64,000 nucleotides of DNA, taken from assembly GCA_033762255.1 (NCBI GenBank), contig JANRLT010000021.1:1-64000 (forward strand), given 5' to 3'. The stretch's first letter is position 1. Each line of letters begins with the position of its first letter. A model generated the notes under the pieces. The model saw only the letters and a program-made list of their open reading frames with translations. It was not told where the DNA came from and did not search any database. The position numbers and the translations under genes were made by a program. Positions 27,758 to 35,588 of this stretch are shown in pieces. Origin of the DNA: Pirellulales bacterium. GTDB lineage: Bacteria > Planctomycetota > Planctomycetia > Pirellulales > JALHPA01.

Positions 27758-29178
27758 TGGACCTCCCTATCTATCTCGACAATCACGCCACCACGCGGCT
27801 CGATCCGCGCGTGCTGGCGGCGATGTTGCCCTACCTGGCCGGACAGGTCGGAAACGCGGGGAGCACCACCCATGATTATGGCCGGAACGCCCGCGCGGCG
27901 GTGGATGCGTCGCGGGAGTCGATCGCACAAATCTTGAACTGCGATCCGGCCGAAATCGTTTTTACCAGCGGCGCGACCGAAAGCAACAATCTGGCGATTT
28001 TTGGCGCGGCCCGCCGCACGCGCCGCCCTGGGAACCACCTGATTAGCGTCGCCACCGAACACCGCGCCGTCCTGGATCCGCTGGCGGCCCTCACGCGGGA
28101 TGGTTACGAACCGACGCTTCTGGATGTCGCTCCCGCTGGCCACGCGCGGGCGGGAATGCTGGACCTGGCCACATTGGCCGCCGCCATCCGACCCACGACC
28201 TGCTTGATCAGTGTAATGCTGGCCAATAACGAGATCGGCGTTATTCAACCTATCCGCGAAATCGCCGCTATTTGCCAGGAACATGGCATTCCCCTGCACT
28301 GCGACGCCACGCAGGCCGTCGGCAAAATTCCCGTCGATGTGCGGGAGCTGGGCGTGGATCTGCTGAGCTTTTCGGGGCATAAAATCTACGGTCCGCTGGG
28401 GATCGGCGCACTCTTTGTCAGGCAAACCGCCAGCGGCGGCAAACGACTACGTCTGCTGCCGCAAATTTACGGCGGAGGCCAGGAACAGGGCCTGCGGAGC
28501 GGGACGCTGAATGTGCCGGGGATCGTGGGCCTGGCGACCGCGCTCAAACTGTGCGAGGCGGAAATGGCAAACGAAATACCACGTTTAGCGGCGTTGCGCG
28601 GGCAACTCTGGCGGGGAATCCAGCAAATTTTTCCCGCAGCGATTCTTAACGGGCCAGATATTGAATTAGATGGGGTTCCTGGTCTTGCATCCCTCTCGTC
28701 TCCCGTCTCCCACCTCTCGTCTCCCGCCTCCCCGTCGGGTGCCACTACTGGCTTGACCAGCAGTGCTACTATTCCTGGTGCTGCCAACCAAATGAACGTA
28801 GCTCCTGGCCTTGCACCTCACCCGCTCCCCAGCCCCCCTGCTCCCCCGCTTCCCTGCTCCGTTGCCTCCCTCCCGTCTCCCGTCTCCCTCCTCCCGTCTC
28901 CTCTCACCCGCCTTCCCGGCAATTTAAACGTCCAATTTCCTGGTCTGGCGGGAGAGGCCCTCATTTTGCAGATGCCGGAAATCGCGATCAGTTCCGGCAG
29001 TGCCTGCACCAGCGCCGAGCCGCGCCCCAGTCATGTCCTGGCGGCTCTGGGCTTATCCCCCGAAGCGGTCCATGCCAGCCTGCGCTTTGGTTTGGGAAGG
29101 TTTAATAGCGCGGAGGATATTGAACTGGCGGTGAAATCCCTTAAAAAGGGAGTGCAAAAACTCCAGGCTCTGCAATAA
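27757..29178 (+). CDS. Cysteine desulfurase with repeat-derived internal insertion
   Basis: A class V aminotransferase of the NifS/IscS type that frees sulfur from cysteine for Fe-S cluster and thio-cofactor synthesis. Present are YLDNHATTR at the N-terminus, SGATESNN near residue 70, the PLP lysine (Lys 209) in SFSGHKIYGP, and the active-site loop SSGSACTS with Cys 417. It has 473 residues against about 380-400 normally. The excess is an insertion of about 83 residues (302-384) between ILNGPD and RLPGNLNVQFPG, rich in Pro, Ser and Leu, encoded by heptamer-repeat DNA and a hairpin element. Both halves of the enzyme remain in frame. The start codon overlaps the upstream minisatellite and has no ribosome-binding site. 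The dicarboxylate symporter follows after 48 bases. Confidence 0.9.
   Translation: MDLPIYLDNHATTRLDPRVLAAMLPYLAGQVGNAGSTTHDYGRNARAAVDASRESIAQILNCDPAEIVFTSGATESNNLAIFGAARRTRRPGNHLISVATEHRAVLDPLAALTRDGYEPTLLDVAPAGHARAGMLDLATLAAAIRPTTCLISVMLANNEIGVIQPIREIAAICQEHGIPLHCDATQAVGKIPVDVRELGVDLLSFSGHKIYGPLGIGALFVRQTASGGKRLRLLPQIYGGGQEQGLRSGTLNVPGIVGLATALKLCEAEMANEIPRLAALRGQLWRGIQQIFPAAILNGPDIELDGVPGLASLSSPVSHLSSPASPSGATTGLTSSATIPGAANQMNVAPGLAPHPLPSPPAPPLPCSVASLPSPVSLLPSPLTRLPGNLNVQFPGLAGEALILQMPEIAISSGSACTSAEPRPSHVLAALGLSPEAVHASLRFGLGRFNSAEDIELAVKSLKKGVQKLQALQ
28690..28911. repeat. Repeat DNA inserted in the cysteine desulfurase gene
   Basis: Two stretches of degenerate TCTCCCG heptamers (about 28690-28735 and 28866-28905) flank a segment with an imperfect palindrome, CACTACTGG (28743-28751) and CCAGCAGTG (28757-28765) around CTTGA. 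A short phrase (TCCTGG-C/T-CTTGCA) occurs near 28675 and 28802, suggesting internal duplication. The total keeps the reading frame and replaces a short loop of the enzyme. Confidence 0.75.
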
Positions 29179-29226
29179 TCGGGCTAAAGCTATGTAAACT
29201 AAAAAACCCGCATCAGCAGCATCCCC

Positions 29227-30654
29227 ATGACGCATTCTCATCACGTTCATTCCCGGTCGTGGCTCACCAGTTGGCAAAAAATTCCCCTTTATCTGCGCAT
29301 TGTCGCCGCCTGCGCGCTGGGCCTGATCATCGGGCTGGCGCTGGGGGCCGTGCCAGGCTGGCTGCCGGATAGCTGGCATACGTTTTTCATGGGGGAGGGC
29401 CGAATCACCGCCGCACTGTTGGTCTTGCCGCTGGAAATGCCCAGCAAGCTGGTACTACGGCTGCTGGGGGCTTTAGCCGCCCCTTTGGTCTTTTTAGCGG
29501 TGATTCAGGCGCTGATGCACGCGCAACTACCGCCGGGAACAGGCTGGCGGTTGGTCCGGTTGTTGCTGGTTAATACGCTGGTGGCGATTTTTATTGGCCT
29601 GGCGGTGGCAAATGTGCTGCAACCGGGAAGCTGGTCCCAACCCGCCGAAACCACCGCGTCCGAGTCCGCTAAATCCGGTCCTAACCCGGTCGCACTCTTT
29701 TTGGATAACGTGCCCAAGAGTCTGTTGGGGCCATTTGGCGATGAAGGGAAGGTACTGTCGGTGATTCTCTTGGCGGTGGCGTTTGGCATTGCCCTGCGGA
29801 GATTTAAAACGCGGCCGATTGGCAATATCGCGGAACTGGTCACAGTCGGGTTTGAGGCGTTGTTGGTTGTGTTGCACTGGATTATTGAGGTAATTCCGCT
29901 GGCGGTCTTTGGGATCGTGGCGGCGCTGATCGCGGTGCAGGGGTTGTCCGCGTTTGTGGCGCTGGGTGGCTTTGTCGCGGCGGTGCTGATTGCCCTGGCC
30001 CTGCAGACGGTGTATTACCTGATGCGGATTCGGTTTGGCAGTTGGGTGAATCCGTGGCGGATGCTGGCCGGTATGCGCGACGCGCTGGTGATGGCGTTTT
30101 CGACCGGGAGCAGCACGGCAACCATGCCGGTGACGTATGCTTGCCTGCGAGAGAAGGTCGGCCTGCGCGAACGCTCGGCCAGTTTGGGGGCGCTGGTGGG
30201 GGCAAATTTTAATAATGACGGCACCGCCCTGTACGAGGCGATGTCCGCGCTCTTTATTAGCCAATTGCTCGTGACGCAGGGACTGGCCGAGCCGCTGACC
30301 CTGTGGCAGCAAGTGCTGGTCGTGGTAACCTCGGTGGTTGCTTCCGTGGGAGCGGCCGGTATTCCCGAAGCGGGGCTAGTCACCATGACGCTGGTTTTTA
30401 ACGCCGTGGGCCTGCCGACCAAATATATCGCGCTCCTCTTAACGGTCGATTGGTTTTTGGACCGCTGCCGCACCACGGTGAATGTGCTAGGGGATGTGAC
30501 TGTCAGTTGCCTGCTGGATGGCAACGTGCCGGAAATCGCCCCCACTCCAGAAACCTCACAAATTCAGTCTCGGGCGGCAGCACCACCGCCAGAACCACCC
30601 GTCACAACGACCGACGCGCCGACGTCACCAACACAAAACACGCTAAGCGCATGA
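29227..30654 (+). CDS. Dicarboxylate/amino acid:cation symporter (DAACS family)
   Basis: A 475-residue transporter of the SLC1/DAACS family that takes up C4-dicarboxylates or acidic amino acids with Na+ or H+. About eight membrane helices are visible; the re-entrant loop signature SSTATMPVT is near residue 297, and the substrate/cation motif NNDGTALYE (usually NMDGTALY) is near 320, followed by GIPEAGLV for the second hairpin. An early positively charged N-terminus and a Pro/Thr-rich C-terminal tail of about 45 residues are extra. It may be co-transcribed with the cysteine desulfurase 48 bases upstream. Substrate specificity is not evident. Confidence 0.88.
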   Translation: MTHSHHVHSRSWLTSWQKIPLYLRIVAACALGLIIGLALGAVPGWLPDSWHTFFMGEGRITAALLVLPLEMPSKLVLRLLGALAAPLVFLAVIQALMHAQLPPGTGWRLVRLLLVNTLVAIFIGLAVANVLQPGSWSQPAETTASESAKSGPNPVALFLDNVPKSLLGPFGDEGKVLSVILLAVAFGIALRRFKTRPIGNIAELVTVGFEALLVVLHWIIEVIPLAVFGIVAALIAVQGLSAFVALGGFVAAVLIALALQTVYYLMRIRFGSWVNPWRMLAGMRDALVMAFSTGSSTATMPVTYACLREKVGLRERSASLGALVGANFNNDGTALYEAMSALFISQLLVTQGLAEPLTLWQQVLVVVTSVVASVGAAGIPEAGLVTMTLVFNAVGLPTKYIALLLTVDWFLDRCRTTVNVLGDVTVSCLLDGNVPEIAPTPETSQIQSRAAAPPPEPPVTTTDAPTSPTQNTLSA

Positions 30655-30690
30655 CCAAAAAGGCTGGAGAGTTGCAGCATGAAAATAAAA

Positions 30691-30713
30691 GGCCGTTGAT
30701 TGACTCAACGGCC
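30691..30713 (+). terminator. Hairpin after the symporter gene
   Basis: GGCCGTTGA and TCAACGGCC form a perfect nine-base-pair stem around TTGAC, 37 bases behind the symporter stop, followed by a T-rich stretch (GTTTGCCTTTCTTG). A likely terminator for the plus-strand unit. Confidence 0.65.
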
Positions 30714-30720
30714 TGTTTGC

Positions 30721-30866
30721 CTTTCTTGCTATGCTTGCACTTCTTGCGGCAAAGCAAATTGGCAATTTTCTTGCCTTCTTTTTTCTTGCCTTCTTTGATC
30801 TTCTTGCGGCTAAAAAAATTCCTTGCCTTTCTTGTGGCAAATCCAAATTTGCGGCAACTTGCGGCC
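30721..30866. repeat. Degenerate TTCTTGCC / TTCTTGCGGC repeat tract
   Basis: Between two convergent genes, short motifs recur irregularly: TTCTTGCC or its variants at least four times and CTTGCGGC or TTGCGGC at least four times. On the minus strand this reads as a purine-rich AAGAAGGCAAGAA tract behind the DUF4198-like gene. No gene seen. Confidence 0.5.
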
Positions 30867-32303
30867 CTATTTTGCGGCCTTTTCCACTTTCCAGTCGCTA
30901 AATTCCACGATATTGACCTGCGGCGGGTTGTCTTTGGTCTCGACCCGCATCGTGCGTAACGGCAGATCGCAATCGTCGATCCGCGCCCAGGTGGTGTGTT
31001 CCGTCATCGACTGCTTGACTTTGCCTTCCTTATCAAAAATCGTAAAGGTAAAGACGGCGGGAAGGTACTTTCCTTCGGGATTATGGTAGACATCCAACAC
31101 ACTAATGGTAAACCGGCCGGGGCCCATCTTGCGGTTAACCTCGAGAATTTGGCGATCCTTAATCCGGTAATAGCTATTCCAGTCGCTATCCCCCAGGGAG
31201 ATTTTGGTTCCCAGGGGATGGGGGGATTTTTCGTCGACATACACAACCTCTTCCTCGCTCACGCTACCTGACACCCGGTGCTGGACCATGCTGGTCAGGT
31301 ATTCCTCTAGCCAATCGCTGGCCGCTTCGTTATCCAGCTTAAACTGAGGGACACCCTGGGCGGAAATAGTAAATGTGGTTTCCAAGGGTTGGCCGTTGAA
31401 ATTTAATTTAGCCTTGCCGGAGATGGATTTGTATTCGGGCCACAGCGAGCGATTCTCGCGGGCATCCTGCAGCAGTTGGGGCGCGGTGAGGTCGCGCTTG
31501 ATCGAAACTGGCTGGATGGCCGTTGAATTTTTGGCGATCACTGGCAAGGTGAGAGTGCTGTAGTGGGAGATTTTTTCGTAGCTTTTGCCGTCCAATTCGG
31601 CTTTGGCCGTTGGCTCTTCATGTTTGGCCAAGGCCGAGACCGCGCCGGTATGCTGGCCCAGCTTGACGCGGACATGGCCCGTGGCATCGGTGGTCTTTGG
31701 TTCCAGTTGATCCGTGCCGACGGTGATCGTCACGGTGGAATTTTCCAGTGGTTTCCCATTCCACAGAACTTGCAATTGCAGTTCATTACCGGTCAATTCC
31801 GGCAAGATATCAAGCGCCAACTGCTTGGCGGGAGCCAAGGTGGCCCATTCACTCGCGGGGGCGTGCAGCGTCTTGGCATAGTAATGCAGCCGGAAAGGAG
31901 CAACATTTGGCCGGGCCACCACGCCATAATCGCAGGCGGCCTCTAAGCGCCAGTCACCTTTCGCTGGCGCGGCGGCCGCAAAGCAGGCAGTCGAACCGGT
32001 TGTCTCCTTCGCCCAGGTCAGTTCCGTAGGCTCGTTTTTCCCCGCCAAATAGAGCCACTTCGTGGTTTTGGCGATTTTATCCGCCAGGTGCGCCTCTCCA
32101 GGAGCGGCGGACTCTCCAAAGCACAGTTGCACGCTGGGTGGCGCGGCGGTCGTGGCCTGATTCGCGTCGGAGGAAGATTCCCCGCCGGCAGGGGTATTTT
32201 GCACCAACCACACAAAGTGCGCCTGGGCGGATCGCTCAATCGAAAAAACGAGCGCACTGGCTAATAAAACAGGCACCAGACCAGCAAAAATTCTTGATAA
32301 CAT
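30867..32303 (-). CDS. Secreted DUF4198-like protein
   Basis: A 478-residue exported protein. Residues 1-27 are a signal peptide (ending AQA), and the mature chain starts with HFVWL, a beginning shared with DUF4198 proteins, which are periplasmic and linked to cobalt/nickel or other metal handling in some bacteria. The middle has two Ig-like or carboxypeptidase-regulatory-like beta domains (GKPLENSTVTI ... ATGHVRVKL), and the C-terminal 180 residues form another beta-rich region unlike anything I can name. AGGA stands seven bases before the ATG at 32303. No metal-transport genes are adjacent, so the role is open. Confidence 0.7.
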   Translation of the reverse strand: MLSRIFAGLVPVLLASALVFSIERSAQAHFVWLVQNTPAGGESSSDANQATTAAPPSVQLCFGESAAPGEAHLADKIAKTTKWLYLAGKNEPTELTWAKETTGSTACFAAAAPAKGDWRLEAACDYGVVARPNVAPFRLHYYAKTLHAPASEWATLAPAKQLALDILPELTGNELQLQVLWNGKPLENSTVTITVGTDQLEPKTTDATGHVRVKLGQHTGAVSALAKHEEPTAKAELDGKSYEKISHYSTLTLPVIAKNSTAIQPVSIKRDLTAPQLLQDARENRSLWPEYKSISGKAKLNFNGQPLETTFTISAQGVPQFKLDNEAASDWLEEYLTSMVQHRVSGSVSEEEVVYVDEKSPHPLGTKISLGDSDWNSYYRIKDRQILEVNRKMGPGRFTISVLDVYHNPEGKYLPAVFTFTIFDKEGKVKQSMTEHTTWARIDDCDLPLRTMRVETKDNPPQVNIVEFSDWKVEKAAK

Positions 32304-32370
32304 GAGTACTTCCTGAAAGTTTGTAATAAACTTGATCGCCAATGCCAAATTACACAATTGTTCTACACAC

Positions 32371-32685
32371 TGTAGTAGGCAGCGTCCCGCTGCCGTGCAT
32401 ATCCTGCATTTCCTACCGGGCGCGATTCCTCGCGGTAAACGTTACGGCACGGGGACCGTGCCTACTACATTCGCTTTACGTCTCGGGGACCGCACTGTAG
32501 TAGGCAGCGTCCCGCTCCCGTGCATTTCCTGCATTTCCTACAAGGCGCGATTCCTCGCGGTAAACGTTACGGCACGGGGACCGCATTGTAGTAGGCAGCG
32601 TCCCGCTGCCGTGCATATCCTGCATTTCATACCGGGCGCGATTCCTCGCGGTAAACGTTACGGCACGGGGACCGTGCCTACTACA
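32371..32685. repeat. Triplicated GTAGTAGGCAGCG palindromic repeat
   Basis: Three successive copies begin at 32371, 32496 and 32587. Each starts TGTAGTAGGCAGCGTCCCGC and contains TCCTCGCGGTAAACGTTACG then GCACGGGGACCG; copies 1 and 3 end in TGCCTACTACA, the reverse complement of the start, so each is a long imperfect palindrome. Copy 2 lacks the end. The elements separate two divergent promoters or 3' ends; two shorter fragments of the same family lie at 47262-47320. Confidence 0.85.
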
Positions 32686-32698
32686 TTCGCAACCTGAG

Positions 32699-33613
32699 CT
32701 ATTCCCACTGCACACGCTGGCCGTCATTGCGTTGGGCCAGTCGCTTGAGCGTATCCGCGGTGATCGAGTCACTGACAAATTGTGTGGAGCCGTCCACAAA
32801 CACAAAAAAGCAACCATTGGCATGGTCGCTGCGAAATGTTTCCCACTCTAAAAAGCCATTGACGAGCTTGTCGCTGTTGTATTGACCCGCGGCGGAAGCC
32901 CAAGAGACCCCCACATAGGCCATGGCCCAACGGGTGCTGCCGCCATTGATTAACCCGCCCGACATTTCCTGGGAATTCTTTAATCCATAATCCAATTCAC
33001 CCACCAATAGCGTTTTGGAAGTTCCATCCAGTTCCGACACATCGCTGATCCGCACCCGGCCGCGCAACGGTGAAATAATCGCGCCGTTATGGTTGTTGGG
33101 ATCAGGCATGTTGTCGCTGGCCCGCATGGGATAGCGGCAACTGCCACTGCCGGTGGAAACCGCATAGCTGGCAATGCCGCTCTGGGGAAGGTTTCCTTCG
33201 GGGTGCGACATTGAGGGACACAAAAAGATCGACAAGTTGCTGCGGGCAATCTCGCCATTGGACCCTTCGTCGGGATTCATGGAGGGATTATAGCGTTTGG
33301 CCAGATTCGTCTCTTCTAAATAAGGCAAACACTCAATAAACGCGCTGCCCAATTTTTCTTTTTGCTTGGCCCAGGGGAGCCGCTTTTTGGCCGAGTCATG
33401 ACTTTGCATGGCCAGGCCAATTTGCCGTAAATTATTACGACAACTGGTATGCCGGGCGGATTCGCGCGCGGCCTGAATGGCTGGCAGCAACAGCGCCACC
33501 AGCACGCCAATAATCGCAATAACCACCAACAACTCCACCAGGGTAAATCCTGACTGCATACGGTAAGAAAATACCCCTGAACGAACGATTACCCGCAAAT
33601 TCCCGCGATTCAT
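32699..33613 (-). CDS. DUF1559 prepilin-like protein with intact H-x9-DG motif
   Basis: A 304-residue member of the DUF1559 family with a longer basic lead before the prepilin-like motif [17 protein letters not shown], and an intact C-terminal H-x9-DG ([12 protein letters not shown]). Unlike the tandem pair at 25-27 kb it has Glu, Leu, Val at the usual +5 region and the common [20 protein letters not shown] block. Start: ATG 33613 is the first canonical codon with a GAGG just in front (too close to be ideal); ATG 33559 directly before QSGFT is an alternative. The stop lies only 14 bases from the triplicated repeat. Confidence 0.85.
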   Translation of the reverse strand: MNRGNLRVIVRSGVFSYRMQSGFTLVELLVVIAIIGVLVALLLPAIQAARESARHTSCRNNLRQIGLAMQSHDSAKKRLPWAKQKEKLGSAFIECLPYLEETNLAKRYNPSMNPDEGSNGEIARSNLSIFLCPSMSHPEGNLPQSGIASYAVSTGSGSCRYPMRASDNMPDPNNHNGAIISPLRGRVRISDVSELDGTSKTLLVGELDYGLKNSQEMSGGLINGGSTRWAMAYVGVSWASAAGQYNSDKLVNGFLEWETFRSDHANGCFFVFVDGSTQFVSDSITADTLKRLAQRNDGQRVQWE

Positions 33614-33701
33614 CCTCTGTCTCGCTTTATGCAATGGGGTGAAAATCGTGGCTGGCTACTTACTGCATTGGCTGGCCCTGATCAACTATTAGTAACTGAC
33701 T

Positions 33702-34595
33702 CTAGCGGCATACTTTTCGTCCCGGGGACACACGGTTGCGGCGTAAACCATACACGCCCGCACCCATGGCCAAAACCACCAAACCATACACGCCCGGCTC
33801 GGGAATAGGATTGGCAATGGTGTCCACTGACAGCTTGTCAAAGCTGAGTCCGCCAGCCACAACCGAGGAAAACCGGATCGTGTCCGTGGCGTTGTTGCCC
33901 GGCAGCGTAAATTCCAGCTTGTAATCCAAAGCCGCGGTGTCGCCAAAACCCGAACTATACGTGGTGCTGTTGATCAACTGCGTGCTGTAATTTGGCAACG
34001 AGCTTATGGGCGTGCCATTGATCAAAATGGAATTCAAATTAATTTCACCCGTGGCCGCCCGCATCTGGACCAAAAAGCTCGTCAAATAGCCGGTCCCAAG
34101 ATTGTAGTTAGGCACGGTCAGCGTGTAATCGCTTTGCACGCTGGGTGAATAAATATTAAATCCACCCGTCAAAAACACGCCCATCGTCACCGACTGTGTA
34201 AGTGCGGCCGTGCCGTTGGGATTTAGCGGATCACCGTCGACCTCATTCGGGGACGCGCCCGCGTTTGGGCTATTAGTCGCCGTGGCCGATGTAAATCGGT
34301 CCCACCCCTGATAGGTGGTATTGGCCGAGCTAGCGTCTCCCAGGGAACCGGGCCGATTCCACGGTGTGGTGCTGCGAACGGTTGCTATCGTGTTGGTATT
34401 GATCGCGGCGGGAAAATTACCCGCCCAGGTGTTGGGATCTGTCCCAAATGAACCTGTAACGTCCGACGGATTAATAAACGCCGCGTGAAGTGACATCGTG
34501 CCGGAAACAAAAATGGTTGCAACAATCACTAAATGCGCACAACCGCCGATCAAAGGCTTAACCAGGGATAAACAATTCATGAATGAAACCTGCAT
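33702..34595 (-). CDS. PEP-CTERM sorting-domain protein
   Basis: A 297-residue exported protein with a signal peptide (hydrophobic residues about 18-38, ending LHAA), a beta-rich Ser/Thr/Asn-rich body, and a C-terminal exosortase signal: PIPEPGVYGLVVLAMGAG then YGLRRNRV. The body is not a HAF repeat and resembles no family I recognise. AGGAG stands six bases before the ATG, so the start is secure. The gene is divergent from hemP, and the 330-base gap between them holds a Fur-box-like dyad; iron control of this PEP-CTERM protein is therefore possible. Confidence 0.85.
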   Translation of the reverse strand: MQVSFMNCLSLVKPLIGGCAHLVIVATIFVSGTMSLHAAFINPSDVTGSFGTDPNTWAGNFPAAINTNTIATVRSTTPWNRPGSLGDASSANTTYQGWDRFTSATATNSPNAGASPNEVDGDPLNPNGTAALTQSVTMGVFLTGGFNIYSPSVQSDYTLTVPNYNLGTGYLTSFLVQMRAATGEINLNSILINGTPISSLPNYSTQLINSTTYSSGFGDTAALDYKLEFTLPGNNATDTIRFSSVVAGGLSFDKLSVDTIANPIPEPGVYGLVVLAMGAGVYGLRRNRVSPGRKVCR

Positions 34596-34743
34596 ACAAG
34601 ACTCCTAGAAAGAATGGAACCGCATCGCGGCAAACGTTGCCGCGATGTCCGACTAGGTAGCTGGCACAGAGTTTCATTAGCTGGCGACCGTTGTTCGTGC
34701 CGAGGCCTGATAGCCTCAACAAAATCAAAATGCAAATCCGTAG

Positions 34744-34766
34744 TTGATATTGATTCTCAATTACAA
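34744..34766. promoter_or_regulatory. Fur-box-like dyad between PEP-CTERM gene and hemP
   Basis: TTGATATTGA (34744-34753) and TCAATTACAA (34757-34766) form an inverted repeat (8 of 10 positions) around TTC, and the central 19 bases match the classical Fur consensus at 13 of 19 positions by eye. It lies 159 bases before hemP and 149 bases before the divergent PEP-CTERM gene. HemP genes are commonly Fur-controlled. The remaining part of the gap (34596-34924) shows no gene. Confidence 0.5.
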
Positions 34767-34924
34767 ATAAAATAGACTGATCGGTGTCCGTTGTCAACGG
34801 TACGAACAAAAACTTTCAGATTTTTGGAACTCGCCATTCCTGGCTGTTTGCCGCCGCTAGCTAATTCTTGGGTCTGAAAATGCTCTTTCTTGCAGATATC
34901 GCACCTGTTTTGAAAGCTTTTCCC

Positions 34925-35125
34925 ATGAATTCCCCTATCGAACCAGAAAATACCCCCCTGCCTCCCCATCAGCATCCTGAGCCGCCAATGACTTCTGATG
35001 CACAAATTCCGGTGGTAAATTCCGAGGAACTATTGCAAGGCCAGCGTCAGGTGGTCATTAAACATGGCGAGAGTCTTTACCGACTTTTGTTGACAAAGTC
35101 CGGCAAGCTGATTTTGCAAAAGTAA
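34925..35125 (+). CDS. hemP: Hemin uptake protein HemP
   Basis: A 66-residue protein whose last 40 residues match the HemP family: VVNSEELLQGQRQVVIKHG, then ESLYRLLLTKSGKLILQK, with the conserved Y-R-L-x-L-T-x-x-G-K-L-I-L pattern at the very end. HemP is a small protein associated with hemin uptake and, in some bacteria, with activation of the hemin receptor gene. The N-terminus here is a Pro-rich extension. The ATG at 34925 is used; an ATG at 34880 would add 15 residues and one at 34988 would leave only the conserved domain. No strong ribosome-binding site. No receptor or transporter genes for heme are adjacent. Confidence 0.8.
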   Translation: MNSPIEPENTPLPPHQHPEPPMTSDAQIPVVNSEELLQGQRQVVIKHGESLYRLLLTKSGKLILQK

Positions 35126-35361
35126 TGCAAATTTGGGTAATTTACCGTCTCATGTGAGAGCCGATTTACAAAGTGGTTTTTGTAGGCGCGCCATTTTCAA
35201 CCGTTAGACCGCAGATGTGCCGCAACTCAAACCATTCCTTTTGATGCTCATCTTGACCAGTGAACCATTTGTGACGTAGACTGTCAGAAGGTGCGATTGC
35301 CAATCGTCTCATACATAGGCAATTCCCAAAATTTCCAGAGCTACACGATAACATTTAGATC

Positions 35362-35433
35362 ATGTCTTTTTTGTCCAAGTTGCCGTTGCTACCGCTAGTG
35401 CTACTACTTAGCACCCCGGGAGCCCGCGCCTAG
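35362..35433 (+). CDS. Putative leu leader peptide
   Basis: A 23-codon open frame ending in TAG, 156 bases before leuA. It has eight Leu codons (TTG at 35371, 35380, 35386; CTA at 35389, 35395, 35401, 35404; CTT at 35407) and one Val, with LPLLPLVLLL as its centre. An intrinsic terminator follows at 35465. This is the organisation of leader-peptide attenuation, in which shortage of charged leucyl-tRNA stalls the ribosome and prevents termination. There is no clear ribosome-binding site. The peptide also looks like a signal peptide (ends ARA), so a decayed secreted gene is the alternative. Confidence 0.6.
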   Translation: MSFLSKLPLLPLVLLLSTPGARA

Positions 35434-35464
35434 TTGGACTGTGGATAATCACCTGACCAACCTG

Positions 35465-35498
35465 CCCCGTGGCTCTGCATGAGCGACGGGGTTTTTTT
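35465..35498 (+). terminator. Attenuator terminator before leuA
   Basis: CCCCGT (35465-35470) pairs with ACGGGG (35486-35491); inside, after a G-G mismatch, GCTC pairs with GAGC around TGCAT. Seven T follow (35492-35498). It lies 31 bases behind the leader peptide stop and 90 bases before leuA. A GAGCC at 35420-35424 in the leader could pair with GGCTC at 35471-35475 and so compete with the terminator. Confidence 0.8.
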
Positions 35499-35588
35499 GT
35501 TGATTCACGACGCTAACTGAGAGCATTCACAAATAACCCAATCCACCCCTTTCCCCACCTCCCCTTTTTAGTTTCCATCGAGCCACCT

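Noticed and set aside
27319-28425. Long minus-strand open frame of 368 codons across the minisatellite and the cysteine desulfurase gene
   Set aside because: It is the antisense of a clear enzyme gene joined to a frame kept open by the stop-free heptamer repeat; its repeated GDGRRET-like peptide is a by-product of the repeat.
32371-32685. Possible CRISPR array or tandem riboswitches
   Set aside because: Repeats are about 90-125 bases, palindromic and without spacer diversity; no effector gene follows in the right orientation.
35166-35354. 62-codon minus-strand frame between hemP and the leu leader
   Set aside because: No ribosome-binding site, no family resemblance, and it would lie over the probable leu promoter.
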